This document shows positions 1-11,017 of a stretch of 64,000 bases of DNA, in pieces (position 1 is the first letter of the stretch; every line of letters starts with the position of its first letter). Source of the DNA: Phaeotremella fagi (lineage: Eukaryota > Basidiomycota > Tremellomycetes > Tremellales > Phaeotremellaceae). The translations under genes were made by a program, and so were the position numbers. The stretch is taken from the NCBI GenBank assembly GCA_001599715.1, contig BCHU01000013.1, positions 372,001 to 436,000 of the forward strand. The letters are read 5' to 3'. The notes under the pieces are model-generated. The model saw only the letters and a list, made by a program, of their open reading frames with translations. It had not been told where the DNA came from and searched no databases.

Positions 1-107
1 GGGGTCCCACCGGCTGCACTCATTAATTCGGCTGATCAACGGGCCGTTCGGTTTATTAATAAACTGGCTTAATAACGGTTTTTGTTTTCTACATCGTTCA
101 CTTCCAT

Positions 108-2250
108 ATGTTTTCCTTCAATTCGAACACGAGTCCAAATATTGGTAACAGAAGTGTCGATTGGCAAGGGGGCTCAAGTGGACGACGTGCTCACCGAGCG
201 TGTGACCAGTGTCATCAACGGCGAATTAAGGCAAGTCTTTCACAGGAATTGAAAGTAATGTTGTATACAGTGCATGACAACATCTGAGACCGGTAGTGGC
301 TGTGTAGGGTGTCAAAGAGCAGTGTTAAGATGTACATGGCAAAGAGTAAGCCAAAATAGTTGAATTGTCCATTGAAGAACAGCGGCCACTGGTCCGTGGG
401 CCCAAAAGACGAAGTCAACATCCCGCTTTTTCATCCTCGACAAGTGACCAAGAGTTGAATCCGGTCTTTGGAATAAACATCATTGAGGGAGAAATTACAT
501 CTGGTGACGACACCAACCTCCCGACCAACCTTGAAGAACAATGGTCTTGGCCACAACGACAAATTCTTCAAGGTGATTCTCAAAATAACGTCTCAATTGC
601 TGCTATGCCTGTAGCCTCCATACCAGGAACCTCAGCTACTGATGATGAAAACTGGCCCACGGAGTCAATGATGGCTTTTTTTGCACCTTGGCCTGAGCAA
701 GCGACTACTGAGGAGTCAGTTCGAACGGACGATGTAGTGAATGATGTAGGTCAGAACGTCTACACAGCTCTGACAAACTTCAGACTGATGAAAGCCTGGC
801 TGAATTTTCTGCAACTATACCACTACCACCTGGGATGCAATCCCCTTTTTACGAGGATGACGGAGAGGAATCAATTGTCAACTCAGCTTGCGGGAGCCAA
901 TTCCAGTTCCCGTTAGTGAACCTTACCCCTCTACCTGAACCAGACAGCGTGCTGCGTGCTAGACTTGATGGATTCTTCAAAGGTCTTTGGTGGTATATTC
1001 CAAATATCGAGAAGAAAGGGACGCTGGAAGCCTTTGATAATTGTGAACACAATCGATCTATCAAGTTCCGAGCGTTGGTACTGGGTATTGGAGCTATGGT
1101 CACATGCGTTAGCTTTCGTCTGTCGTCACCCTCAGCTACAAATGAAGTCGCTTCTGGGTATTTACGAGCTGCACAAGAGGCAAATGCATTGGCAAATTGT
1201 TCAAACAGTCCGGAATTGTCAGATGTCGTTACAAGTCTCATTCTTTTCTTGACGAGTGATTACCAAGGAAGGACTCAAGAAGCTTGGCTCATGCTTCAAC
1301 AGGCACTGACTAGAGCTCAACTATTGAAGTTAGATCAATGGTCTTGCGTTCCAGATGATCCAAAATATTTGGCAAGTAGATTACGGCTGTATTACACCCT
1401 GTAAGCTTATCTTTCAAAAACAATTAGTTGCTAAGGAACAGCTGCAACGCCGAACGTTCTTACGCCATTCAATCTAGACGTAACCAACATCACTACGGAT
1501 TACGGTTCCCAGGCCGTCCTTGGGATTTGACCAAGGATTTCCGAGAGAGTCTACCTGCGGAGTGTTTGACTCGCTTTCCATCTTTCCACGTCAGAATGTT
1601 GAGTATACTCGACGACCGAGTTATTGGTTGTTGGCGAAAGCAGTGTCATTTGGAAACCACTGGATGCAGCCAATGGAACGTGTCGACAGCGTTGGAACTC
1701 CAACGCGAACTCGGTGAACAGTTTAATGATACTATCCAAGGACGGTCGACCTGGTTTGATACGCGTCCAGGAGGAGCTGTGGGTGAAACGATCAGTGTTG
1801 CGATAGGAATAGCCTGGTTGAGAGAGTGAGTCAAATCCTCAAATCAGACAGCTCATTCTCAGTGCCTTTTGGAACGTATGTCACACTCATCACCTTGTGA
1901 CGCTAGATAATCAGCATCCAGAGTTGAGGGTCAGTTTTGTTTTAGAGAACATTCGTGCTATTTGGACATTCCGAGACAGTAGGATTGCGAAACATATTGA
2001 CCCAATTTTGGCTTCAATCTATCGTCTCTTCGATGTGACAATGACTGCAGTCAATGTGATTGAGCTGTATGGTACAACATTTCTTGGTGGAAAGACTCTA
2101 CGAGAGGAACTGCTACCCTACGTCTCTCGTTGCTTATCGTTAATACTTCCTATGGTGAGTCTCGTACAAGTTTCATCCCATTTACCCTTACAGACAGATT
2201 TAGCGTTTCTCACCACGACATTGATCAAAGCCATGGCAAGGGTGTGTTGA
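108..2250 (+). CDS. Zn2Cys6 fungal transcription factor
   Basis: Predicted nuclear DNA-binding regulator of 636 aa. Exons: 108-230, 271-345, 383-745, 784-1400, 1442-1825, 1863-2154, 2194-2250; the lengths sum to a multiple of three. The binuclear zinc cluster is complete after splicing: CDQCHQRRIKC from exon 1 and the first codon of exon 2, then C-VG-C-QRAVLR-C in exon 2 (spacing CX2CX6CX9CX2CX6C). The rest resembles the fungal-specific middle homology region, with the typical LRLYYTL...ERSYAIQ stretch around the 1401-1441 intron. Intron 1 begins GC rather than GT; only this GC-AG choice restores the third cysteine. The last intron (2155-2193, 39 nt) is in frame without a stop, so retention would add 13 residues. 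The target genes are unknown. The neighbouring hydrolase is convergent and 93 bp away, which does not imply regulation. Confidence 0.88.
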
Positions 2251-2343
2251 AGACTCTTCTTTGTACACATACTTTTTGCTTCTACACATATATGCATGTA
2301 TTTGGGGTGTGAAACTGGGAACATGCATCAAGTCATCAAGTTG

Positions 2344-3620
2344 TTAAGCATTTACTTGTACTGACTTTGGTAAAGTAGCACCTTGCTTCTTTTCAACTGG
2401 TTTGACTCCCAAGCTGCCAGGAACACCGCATTTTTCGAGACACCAATCTAGATTCTTACTAAAAACGTGTTCAAACCTGTACTTCCACTTGGGAATCATG
2501 TCTTCAGAGATAAGTTCAATCTCTCCATGTTCCATGTCCTCTACAGAGACTAAAACACTTTCAACTTTCAATTCTTGAAGTCGTTCGTAAACCATTGAAG
2601 TTTGCTTGGGAGATAATGTAGTATCGCACATTGCTTGCAACAAGAGTGTAGGTGGGTAGCTGGCGTTCAATTTTGCAAGGAGATCATGTTCGTCGTTGAA
2701 AGGTGGATCACGTCCGTACCAAGCTGAAACGAGCATGTTTTTCTTGGCAACCTGAAAGTTAGCTTCAATCTTCTTGTTTAAACTTACCAGATCAAACCAC
2801 AGTTTTCTTGGTGTCGGCATTATTTGTTCGTCTGGAGTCCATGGAGAGTCCAAAGTCCTGAGAGAGATGTTAGAAACATACGAACAGAAATGAAATCTAC
2901 CTTACTTGATATCATAACCTGTCGTACCAGGACCGGCGATAAATCGACGAATAGCCTCTTGTTCGTCATCTTCTAGTTCTGAGATCGCCTTTTCAATCTC
3001 AGAGTACGGTTCATTCTCTTCTCTGAGAGTTTCGATATCAGAAGCAGGGTAGGCAGGGTACAAAGCTTTTGGCGGTGGTAAACCTGCAGAAGCGGCATCT
3101 ACCCCCTGGACAAAAGTCAATCAAACTCTTCGCTGCGTTTTACTTACAACCCACAAAGTGGCGGTACCACCAGCACTTGCACCATAAACAAAGACCCGGG
3201 ATCCATCAACTTTACCATTGTATATTTTTGGAAGCACATTCATAACCCATTTATACGCATCAAGCCAGTCTTGACGTTGGTCGGTGACAGTTGCACTACC
3301 TCTCAGCTTTCAATACCGTCTGCCACTTACTGAGGTGCCATGCGATATTCAGCGCTGACGATACAAACTCCCTTATCAAGTAAATATTGATGTTGACCTT
3401 GATAGATTACATGGGAATCACCAAAGGTGAATCCACCTCCATGAAAGTTGAGAGCTGGATGGTCAGTTACAAGTTGTTTCGCAAACATACCAACAGGATA
3501 AGGTCCTGGAAGCTTAGGATCAGGAAGGTAAACATCAGCTCGGCAACCTCCAGTGTCGTATTGCTTGAAAGGTTTGAAAGTGAATCTGTCGTATTGGAGT
3601 CCTTCAAATGAAATTGGCAT
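2344..3620 (-). CDS. alpha/beta hydrolase (HGGG esterase/lipase family)
   Basis: Probable carboxylesterase of about 385 aa; the substrate is unknown. Exons on the minus strand: 3620-3331, 3301 (or 3295)-3148, 3105-2906, 2857-2344. The hormone-sensitive-lipase-type oxyanion motif HGGG is followed by AEYRMAPQ, then the nucleophile elbow GASAGG carries the catalytic serine. The acid is likely the Asp of CDTTL and the base the His of MEHGE in the last exon, so the triad looks complete. I took the ATG at 3620; a GTG two codons upstream is not a eukaryotic start. Intron 1 is 29 or 35 nt, depending on which of two in-frame AG acceptors is used. No signal peptide or membrane segment is apparent, so a cytosolic enzyme is likely. 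Confidence 0.85.
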
Positions 3621-4313
3621 GTTCACGTCCTTTTGTGGTGTGTGATCTTAGAGATTGAGACCTGTTTATACATCATAATCACCTCGCTTCCTTCAACCGG
3701 AACAACATACGACCGACCCAAATTATACAGTACATTCTGGCTAAATGAATAAAGCCTAAAACGCGGAATTGTTTTTCGGCTGAATTTAGGTGTTTCGTGA
3801 AGAATCGACCTTGGTGTAAAAGCATGATCAATTGGTTAACGGAGCGAATGGGGATGATGCATGTGGATGCATAGACACCTGAACGGAACGTATAACGTAG
3901 TAACTCCTGAGAATTAAGTCAACGCAGGAAATGGACTGAGAACGGATGGAATCAGGAAGCCGAGATCCCTCAGTCTCTCATCAGACTTTTTGAAATAGAA
4001 AACATTGAGGTGATGGTGGTGGTGGGATCTAAGAAGGGGGGTTTGAGTCACGCCGTATACAACTGTTCCCCAATGAATCACTGCAGTATTGTACCCTTCT
4101 CTTATTTAAGCTCATAGGATCGTCCCAAAACACTTGTACCACAGTCTGAAGGTTTTGCCTTGCTGAGGAAGTATTGCTATAACTTCTGTGTTTTGATAGT
4201 CGCTACATCCCAGAATCGTCACTGCATTGGTAGCTTAATCACGACGACAGGAGTATTATTCTGAGATTTGGTTGCGTAGATTGTTTGTTTAGACTGATAA
4301 ATAGTGATCGACG

Positions 4314-4389
<76 letters not shown>

Positions 4390-4545
4390 GTGACAGTTAC
4401 CATCAATCCACAGACAATCAATCCAGATCTTGATTAAAATGGAAAAAGGAGGGGGTTGGAGGTTGCTATACAGCCCTGGTAGTTTCTGTGTATTTTATTT
4501 TTCTGATAATCTACACCATCTTACTTGACAACTGTTATTCTCAGT
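3621..4545. other. long intergenic region between divergent genes
   Basis: This 925-bp spacer lies upstream of both the hydrolase (minus) and the small gene at 4546 (plus), so it should hold both promoters. I see no convincing ORF, RNA gene or transposon. It contains the AATC microsatellite annotated separately. A CT-rich stretch with a TTTAAG element lies near 4095-4115. Confidence 0.6.
4314..4388. repeat. AATC tetranucleotide microsatellite, about 18 perfect units
   Basis: From 4317 to 4388 the sequence is an uninterrupted run of 18 AATC units, preceded by a partial ATC. Degenerate ATCAATC fragments continue just downstream (about 4399-4428). It lies in the 5' intergenic region about 160 bp before the start codon at 4546, so length changes could affect that promoter or UTR. 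Perfect arrays of this length are usually polymorphic between strains. Confidence 0.97.
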
Positions 4546-5109
4546 ATGGCGGTCAGACCCTTCATTATCTCAGAACAGCCTTGGGCCAACGGCTTCATGG
4601 AAGGACCTGATGACGGTACTGGAAAATTCATTCAGTATCTCGCCTATCAACTCGACGACGGTCCAACTTATTTCAGTGGTACCATCAGATCCCCCTCCCA
4701 ACCATCATTATACGGACTTCGTATGCACTTCATCACTTCCTCAGTCCGTAACAGGAACATTCCACCCCAAGTGAGTTATGCTGGTCCTTTGGGAGAAAAT
4801 GTTTTTCAGCTAACCTTTCCACTTGTAGCTCGATACGGAGGTTTGGGCCATCAGTTACCGCGAATGGAACAGGTTGAGACTACTGGAACGTCGCGTGAGT
4901 ATCCGTTTGACTCGAAAGGACTGACATCATTTCAGTGGTGGAGAGATTATTATTCCAGATTCCAACAACTAGAAGATCCTTTCAGAAACGCGGCTGCAGC
5001 TCGTGGTCGTGTTTGGCCTCCTAGGAACCCAGAATACACTGAACACCACGACGAATGTTCACGTTACGCTCACGAAAGGGTTAGAATCGAGATGAGAGGC
5101 TACGATTAG
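4546..5109 (+). CDS. hypothetical protein, 154 aa
   Basis: Three exons (4546-4770, 4829-4894, 4936-5109) join cleanly in frame. I do not recognise the family. The product begins MAVRPFIISEQPW, has a basic middle with a WNRLRLLERRWW run across the second splice junction, and ends in a charged Arg/Glu-rich tail. No signal peptide, transmembrane segment or zinc motif is visible. Both introns have good borders (GTGAGT...TAG and GTGAGT...CAG), and splicing converts an in-frame low-quality stretch into continuous helix-like sequence, which supports a real gene. The ATG at 4546 is the first in frame; a further 5' exon cannot be excluded. Confidence 0.7.
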   Translation: MAVRPFIISEQPWANGFMEGPDDGTGKFIQYLAYQLDDGPTYFSGTIRSPSQPSLYGLRMHFITSSVRNRNIPPQVSYAGPLGENVFQLTFPLVARYGGLGHQLPRMEQVETTGTSREYPFDSKGLTSFQWWRDYYSRFQQLEDPFRNAAAARGRVWPPRNPEYTEHHDECSRYAHERVRIEMRGYD

Positions 5110-5467
5110 GGAGGAGATAGGTCTCAGACTGATATATTGGGATTGGGGTGGATTGATTTGGAATTAATACATTTCTGGAGGATGTCAGGACAAAATGTGA
5201 CCTCTCAGTTTCTACTTTTTGCTATTTGCTTCATTCTAGGTTGATCGCTTCCTTACATCCATCGTTCTACTCGTTCTACGTTTTCTATGCGACTATGTAT
5301 GTATATTCTCAACTGGCCTCATAGGTCATTTACAACATACGTAAAGGAATATCTCTGTGATCATTTCCTTACGGAATGGACAATACCTGACAAAAAGGAC
5401 GACGACTGAAAATCCCCATCCAACTCCCATCATCCCAACAAACCCCAACCACTAATCGTTGCTCCTA
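5110..5467. other. convergent 3' intergenic region
   Basis: This 358-bp spacer lies between the ends of the plus gene at 5109 and the minus gene at 5468. It should hold the 3' UTRs and poly(A) sites of both. I see no ORF or structured RNA of note. Confidence 0.5.
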
Positions 5468-8064
5468 TCATTCTCCAACGCTTGCGAATCGGTGACCAAT
5501 TTCTGAAGCCAGCGGAATTCCTAAAACGATGATCAAAATCGAAACTCCCGTATCACCCACCTCAAGCTGATAACCCATCCCTTCCATCCATTCAGTGATC
5601 TTATCAACGTCTTTGGTTTTCGTCGGCAAAGAAGCTCTATCCCTTTGAAGTTTCTTGACTCGAACTTCAGTGGCCCGTCTAACCTGTTCAAGTCTTTTTT
5701 TACGTTGAACTCTAGCTTCACGATCTGATTCGGTGTCGTTCCCTGAAGACGACTGTTGGGAATCGTCGGGTACGGGTTTGATGAGAGCTCGAAGGAGGTC
5801 GGTGTAGTAGCGTCGAACTCGGAGGTAGAGTTGGTATTCTGGGGTCAGTCGGGGTCACGCAGAGTACCTACCCCAGTGGCTCAGTTTATGGAACATGTGA
5901 GCACGACGATGACAGAAGCGACCTAGAGTCAGTGGCACTCATCGAAGGGACCTACCCATTAAAAAGTCTTTTGGTAGTTTAGTAAGATCTTGACTATCCT
6001 GGGAATCGCTAAAGTCGTCGGAATCGGAATCGGAATCACTGTCAATCATCTGGTCGTCAGTTTGGTAACAATTACGCCTACCTGATAATCAACCTTGTTG
6101 TAAGGTTCACCACCGAGGTAGACCTTGAATTTACTGATCCTCTTGGCTATGTGACAAACGTCACAGTGATCTTCACCTTGTTCAAGTTCCTCAGTCTGTC
6201 GTCAGTACTGATCTCAATCATTACCCACTCTAAACTCGGGAAAAGTTTCCAAAGCCTTGACCAGTTCCGCTCTCCAGATCTGACCTCTGACACCGCTATT
6301 CTTCAAAGACGTCATCTTCTGACGTTGATAATCCAACTGAGGTTGGAGGTAATCCTTGTTAGCCCCAGCCTCAAGAGGTAACGATTTAGGTCCGTTGATG
6401 ACAGCGAAAACGAAATACTGAAAGACAACTTTGAAGACGAATTCCGGACCTTGAGCTGAATTTCGAGAGAACTGATGGGGCAGCAAGTTATCCGGTACAT
6501 GCCCTCCGTCGTCTTCTATGAAATCGTCCAGTTCCATTCCCGAAGCTTGGGAATCGGTCGCACTGTCGCTAGTGAGAGTTCGATTGCTGCGTCTCCCGTC
6601 CGAACTAGATTCTTCCGTAGTCGTCGCTTCGATGCCAAGTTTCTTTTCTCTCAACTTTCGAAGTAATCTCTGATGTTTCGTTTCACGTCGTTTACGGAGT
6701 CGAGTGGCTTTCTTGAATCTTTCAGGTTCGTCGATTTCCAACGCAGCTATGAGATCCCCTTCATCCTCGGTTTCAGCTTGTTGATCTTCGTCGGGGTCAC
6801 GGATTCCTTTCTTTTTTTGGGTTTGGGCTTTGGGTCGGGAGCGCGGGTGCGGTTCGTCGCTGTCGTGGTGGTTGGGTTTGGATTTGGATTTGGATTTAGA
6901 TGTGGATTCACCCTTTCGTCGACGATGTTCGCCATCGAAATCTCGTCGCTTGGATTTACTGGATTTACCCTTGACCTCCTTTTTACGTCGTCTAGGATGA
7001 TCGTCCTCACTTTCCGAGCTGTTCTCGTGGTGTCCCTTGGCCCTCGATTTGCCTTTGTCCACGGTGTGCTTTGAAACCTCCACGTCAACGATGGAATCGT
7101 CTTCGCTCTCTGATCTTTGCCTTCGACTCTTCCCTTTTGCTTTCTTCCTTGATTTGCTGGTGTCCTCTTCCTCCTCAACAAAATCGTCTCCACTCTCCGA
7201 ATCCACCTTCTTCCCTTTTGATTTCTTCTTCCTTGAGTTGCTAGTGTCCCCTTCCTCCTCGACGAAATCGTTTCCACTCTCCAAATCCACCTTCTTCTTC
7301 CCCTTTGATCTCTCTTTCTTTGATCGTTTAGACTCCCTCTCATCCTCACCCTCATCCACCAATTTCTTCTTCCCCTTCTCACCACCACTCTTAGATTTCT
7401 TCACCAAAGGAACATGATCGTCTTCGTCAGAGAACAACGCCAAAGCCAGATCAACAGAGGTCTGGTCGATTTCCTCGTTAAACGCAGTCGGTGGTGGTGT
7501 AAGTAGTCCATGCACTGTTCGCGAGGGTATGTACAGTTGACGATATTTGGCTTTTTGTTTTGTAGTCAATGGTTTGATGTCGATATAAGGAATCAAGTGT
7601 TTGGGTTTCTTGGTTTTCGATTGGGTAGAGCGCGAAGTTGTGGACTTTGATTTGGACGTGTTACGTGATTGGGAGACTTTCCTCGTTGGGATCTCGACGA
7701 CAATAACATCATCGTCTGATGAGAGGACGACGATGGATTGGGAGTTGGGTTTGTCTTTCGTATTGACACCTTGGTCATTTGAGCGATGGGAGTACGTCTT
7801 GGGTTTGTTTGTACTGTTTTTTGTTGGGACCTCATCGTCATCACTCCCATCCTCCTCGTCACTATCTTTGATGACCTTCCGCCGTTGCTGAGTCAACGGT
7901 AATTGCTCTAAACGAACAGTCCTTTTCTTAGGTGATAACCTGAACGTTCCCAACCCTTCTGACCCTTCACTGTTATCTTCTTCTGACTCTTGTTGTCGTC
8001 GTTTCGAGGCTGACGCTTTGGGTGGATTCACGAACAGATGTGTTAGTTTGGTTTGGGTCGTCAT
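5468..8064 (-). CDS. DUF4211-domain protein with long basic/acidic N-terminal tail
   Basis: An 821-aa protein encoded by exons 8064-6229, 6195-6082, 6049-5956, 5922-5872 and 5838-5468, with introns of only 32-33 nt. The C-terminal third matches the fungal DUF4211 layout as I know it: an acidic lead-in, LPHQFSR...FKVVFQYFV, then CDVC, an acidic SD run, GRFCHRRAHMFHKLSHW and a basic helix. The CDVC pair plus the later Cys/His residues suggest a metal site. Residues 1-450 are disordered and Lys/Ser/Glu-rich. Two nearly identical segments (about 254-282 and 283-310) show an internal duplication. Residues 111-125 carry a hydrophobic-acidic SUMO-interaction-like motif (IVVLSSDDD then VIVVEI), and residues 4-11 (QTKLTHLF) loosely resemble a PCNA box. 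A nuclear chromatin or DNA-repair role is inferred, not shown. Confidence 0.82.
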
Positions 8065-8365
8065 GATGGGATCGTGACAGGGATGTGTTGTTTGTGGATG
8101 GATAGTGTGTTTGCGAAGGTAATATTGAGTGTTATTTTAGGCGATAGACATAATGTGCAAGAGGTGATTAAACAAATTCAAAGTAGAGAAGAAGTCAGAA
8201 GGATAAACAACAACCGGCATCGAAGTTGGCACTATGGCGTTGCTAATGTCCGAATCATCATCAAATTAATTCATTCCTATACGCATCAAGCGAAATGGTT
8301 ATAAACATGATAGATATAAAATAGCACAGATATCAAGGGTACTGTATTAAACGTTCGTCCTTCAT

Positions 8366-9226
8366 CTACAAAACAGAAACCCCAACGGCACCCAAAACAA
8401 GAGCCCCACCGACAACCCACAAATTCATTTGTTTCTCAACGACAGCGAAACTTTTTGCAGAGGTGGTGGCAGCTGCACTAGTCGCTGACGTTGATGAAGC
8501 TTTGGTTGAAGTTGCTGATGCACCTGCTGCCGTCATACTGAAAGCGACTGCTGCGTCTGAAGTACAGGTTTCGTTTGCTGGAATGGTGAAATTGGAGAGT
8601 AGAACTAGATCTGAACATTGGAAGAGGTTACCGTCGCCCTGGAGTCGAATGAGTCAAAGTCTATGCTTGAGGGAACCAACTTACACCGTTGAATTGGACT
8701 TGGAGTGTGACCAACGACCCGTTGGTCAATCCAATACCCAAATTGCTCATGCTAACATTCCAACAGAAGAGACCTTGGCCAACCTAAATAAATGTCAGTA
8801 GGGGCGCTATGATTTTTTGATATTCTTACTTACCTGGAAGAAATTGGTGACCATTGGGATGACAGTTCCGTTACTGGTAGTATTGAAATCATCGAACGAA
8901 GTTGGATTGGCGCTGACGGAAAGGAAAGCGTCGACGGTCGCGAGTGTGTGATGGGAATCGATGTGGACTGTGGATGTTAGAGTATTCATTCAGGATCATG
9001 ACGACTTACTGGAACCACCGCTCAATGGGAATGGTTGTCTTGTACTCGACAAATTGAAACCACCGCAAAAGTTTGGTTCAGTGTCTTCGTTGAATCCACG
9101 AGTTGCCTAAAGGTGGAGAGTTAGTGATTGATTGTTGTTATATATACAACTTACCGGATAGTCAAGTGTGAAATGAGCAAGAGCTGTCGAAGCGATTAAC
9201 GAAATTGTCAAGAGTGATTTGAACAT
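8366..9226 (-). CDS. BIM1-like (X325, LPMO-related) GPI-anchored copper protein
   Basis: A 224-aa secreted protein. Exons: 9226-9155, 9106-9010, 8967-8834, 8783-8685, 8638-8366. An N-terminal signal peptide (MFKSLLTISLIASTALA) is followed directly by His18, giving a mature N-terminus HFTLDYP. This is the copper-ligand arrangement of the X325/BIM1 family, which resembles lytic polysaccharide monooxygenases. The conserved FCGGF, FPLSGG and IHIDSHH segments follow; a His in the last supplies the second ligand. Four cysteines (FCGGF, LFCWN, LFQCS, NETCT) could form two disulfides. N-glycosylation sequons are present. A Ser/Thr/Ala-rich stalk and a terminal hydrophobic segment (WVVGGALVLGAVGVSVL) indicate a GPI anchor. 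In Cryptococcus, BIM1 works with the CTR1 importer in copper uptake; whether this paralogue does the same is inferred. Confidence 0.88.
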
Positions 9227-9860
9227 TGTGTTAGTTTACGTTAGTAATGTCAAGTATTAAATAAAGGTAAAGACGAAGAGAAGAGAAGTATTTGAATTAT
9301 CGTGCTACCCTTATGTACCATGCATGTCACCTTTCACCTCCCCTACTCATGCTAAGCTTTCCTTGTACGTCTTTTTTCTAAAATTATCGTTACCGATCAC
9401 TGAACGACCAAAGGTTGGTTGTCAAGAGAACTGGACCAGATGTTTTAATTGGCTAATTCTATTTTGGCTCATGCTTCGTTTTGCCGCGCTCTCTTGAGCC
9501 ATTAAGTTAATTGAGCCCAAAAGATCTACGAGAACAGTCGACGGTGTTATGGAATACATCCTTATGAATACCACTCCTCCTCCAAGTTCCTTATTGTCAA
9601 CTCCCATTGTCACTATATGTATAAGCCAAGTTAATCATTTCACTACATCCCAACTGCTTAAGCATAGCTGTCCCAAATGCTTTAGATTGAAATGGCTCAT
9701 TTTCGATAAATTTACTTCTTTTGGTAATAATCGCAACATTGTCGTGAGAGATTAACTGGGAGGATGTAATAACGGTGTTTCTACTTTGATACTCGCTGTT
9801 CTGACACAAAGTCGACAAAAACAAAGACAAGAACAACAAGAACAACAACAACGGTGGACA
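9227..9860. promoter_or_regulatory. divergent promoter region, BIM1-like gene / TAF9
   Basis: This 634-bp spacer lies between two divergently transcribed start codons. The 3' part just before TAF9 is a CAA/ACA-rich purine-pyrimidine tract (about 9805-9860), as is common in fungal 5' UTRs. Short ORFs on both strands lack splice or homology support. No specific factor site was recognised. Confidence 0.5.
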
Positions 9861-10834
9861 ATGGCAACGACAGCAACGACCAACCCCACTGCAGTGCCAT
9901 CTACAACATCCTTACCCTCACCTCAAGCATCGACATCAACGTCGAAAGTGGGTAAGTAGGAGATCTTACTTTTCAATGATAAATCAACTCATTCTAAACC
10001 AACTCTAGTCCCCCGAGACGCCCGTTTGATATCTCTGATACTAGCTTCTGAGGGTGTACTGGATACAGATGAAAGGGTTTTACATCAACTACTAGATTTC
10101 GCCTATCGTAAGTGGAGATTTCGATTCATTTACTTTGTTTCTAAAAACTATTCTTTACATAGAACTAACCCTAGACCCACTTTAGGATATACCGGTGAAA
10201 TACTTCAAAGCGCCCAAACGTATGCTGATCATGCTGCTCGAAACGGGAATCGAGCTAGTAAGATTGAAAAAGAGGATGTGGAGTTGGCTGTTCAAGTTAG
10301 GAAACGATATGAATTCGTCGAAGCGCCTCCTAGAGATGTGAGTGGATTCCGATTCAACTGGTCAACAGGAAGAGAGCTATCAGCTTGATTTTATCCATTC
10401 GATTCTGTTCATCCCTTTCCTAAATGAATTGATCTTCATCAACGTCACCCTCCATCCTCCTCAATCAAATCAATCAGTACTAACCAAAACTCATCCAGCA
10501 TCTCGCCGAACTAGCTCATAAACTCAACTCACATCCCCTCCCACCCCTCCCCGAATCGTTCGAAGTCATAAGACTGCCCCCCGCCCATCAACGATTAACA
10601 GAAGTGACTTTTGATCTAGTTCCCAACGCCGAAATCACTTGGTCAGATGAAGAGATTGACGAAGACGACGAAGAGAGTGAAGAGGACGATGAGGAGGAAG
10701 AAGAGGCGGGGAGTGTTAATGGTGCTAATGGGGGTGATGGGGAGGGCGACGAGGAGGAAGACGAGGATATGGAGGAGGTTGCGGTTGCTGGTGTTCCTGA
10801 GGCTGTTAGGGAGATTGATGAGGATTATGATTAG
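9861..10834 (+). CDS. TAF9: TFIID/SAGA subunit TAF9
   Basis: A 225-aa histone-fold subunit of TFIID and SAGA, which pairs with TAF6 in the family. Exons: 9861-9951, 10009-10107, 10186-10337, 10499-10834. A Ser/Thr-rich leader precedes the histone fold: VPRDARLISLILASEGVLD, then LLDFAYRYTGEILQSAQTYADHA and the third helix with VELAVQVRKRYEF. Two introns fall inside the fold, and the codon for the Arg of AYRYTG is split by one of them. A conserved TAF9 extension (LPPLPESFEVIRLPP...LTEVTFDLVPN) follows. The C-terminus is an acidic Glu/Asp tail of about 65 residues (10630-10834). The start is the first ATG after a CA-rich leader. Confidence 0.95.
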
Positions 10835-11017
10835 GATGGCATTTGGGGATAGATTGAATAAAGATTTTTTGTATTACGATTGTACTATAAACCTCATGTA
10901 CGAATATACAACGAAAATGATTACTTCCTTTTTTAATTTGAAACGAATGACTCTTCAACAGATCATCTTTACACAGGAGAACCGATCAAAATATCATCTC
11001 ACTAGCACGAACGTACC

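Noticed and set aside
4314..4388. AATC array as a CRISPR-like or telomere-like repeat
   Set aside because: The unit is 4 bp with no spacers and is internal to a gene-rich region; it is a simple microsatellite.
1..4545. Transcription factor plus hydrolase, or monooxygenase plus reductase, as a secondary-metabolite cluster
   Set aside because: No polyketide synthase, NRPS, terpene cyclase or transporter typical of such clusters lies near, and housekeeping genes separate the candidates.
9422..9851. Small frames between the BIM1-like gene and TAF9
   Set aside because: No homology, no splice signals, and typical lengths expected by chance in a divergent promoter.
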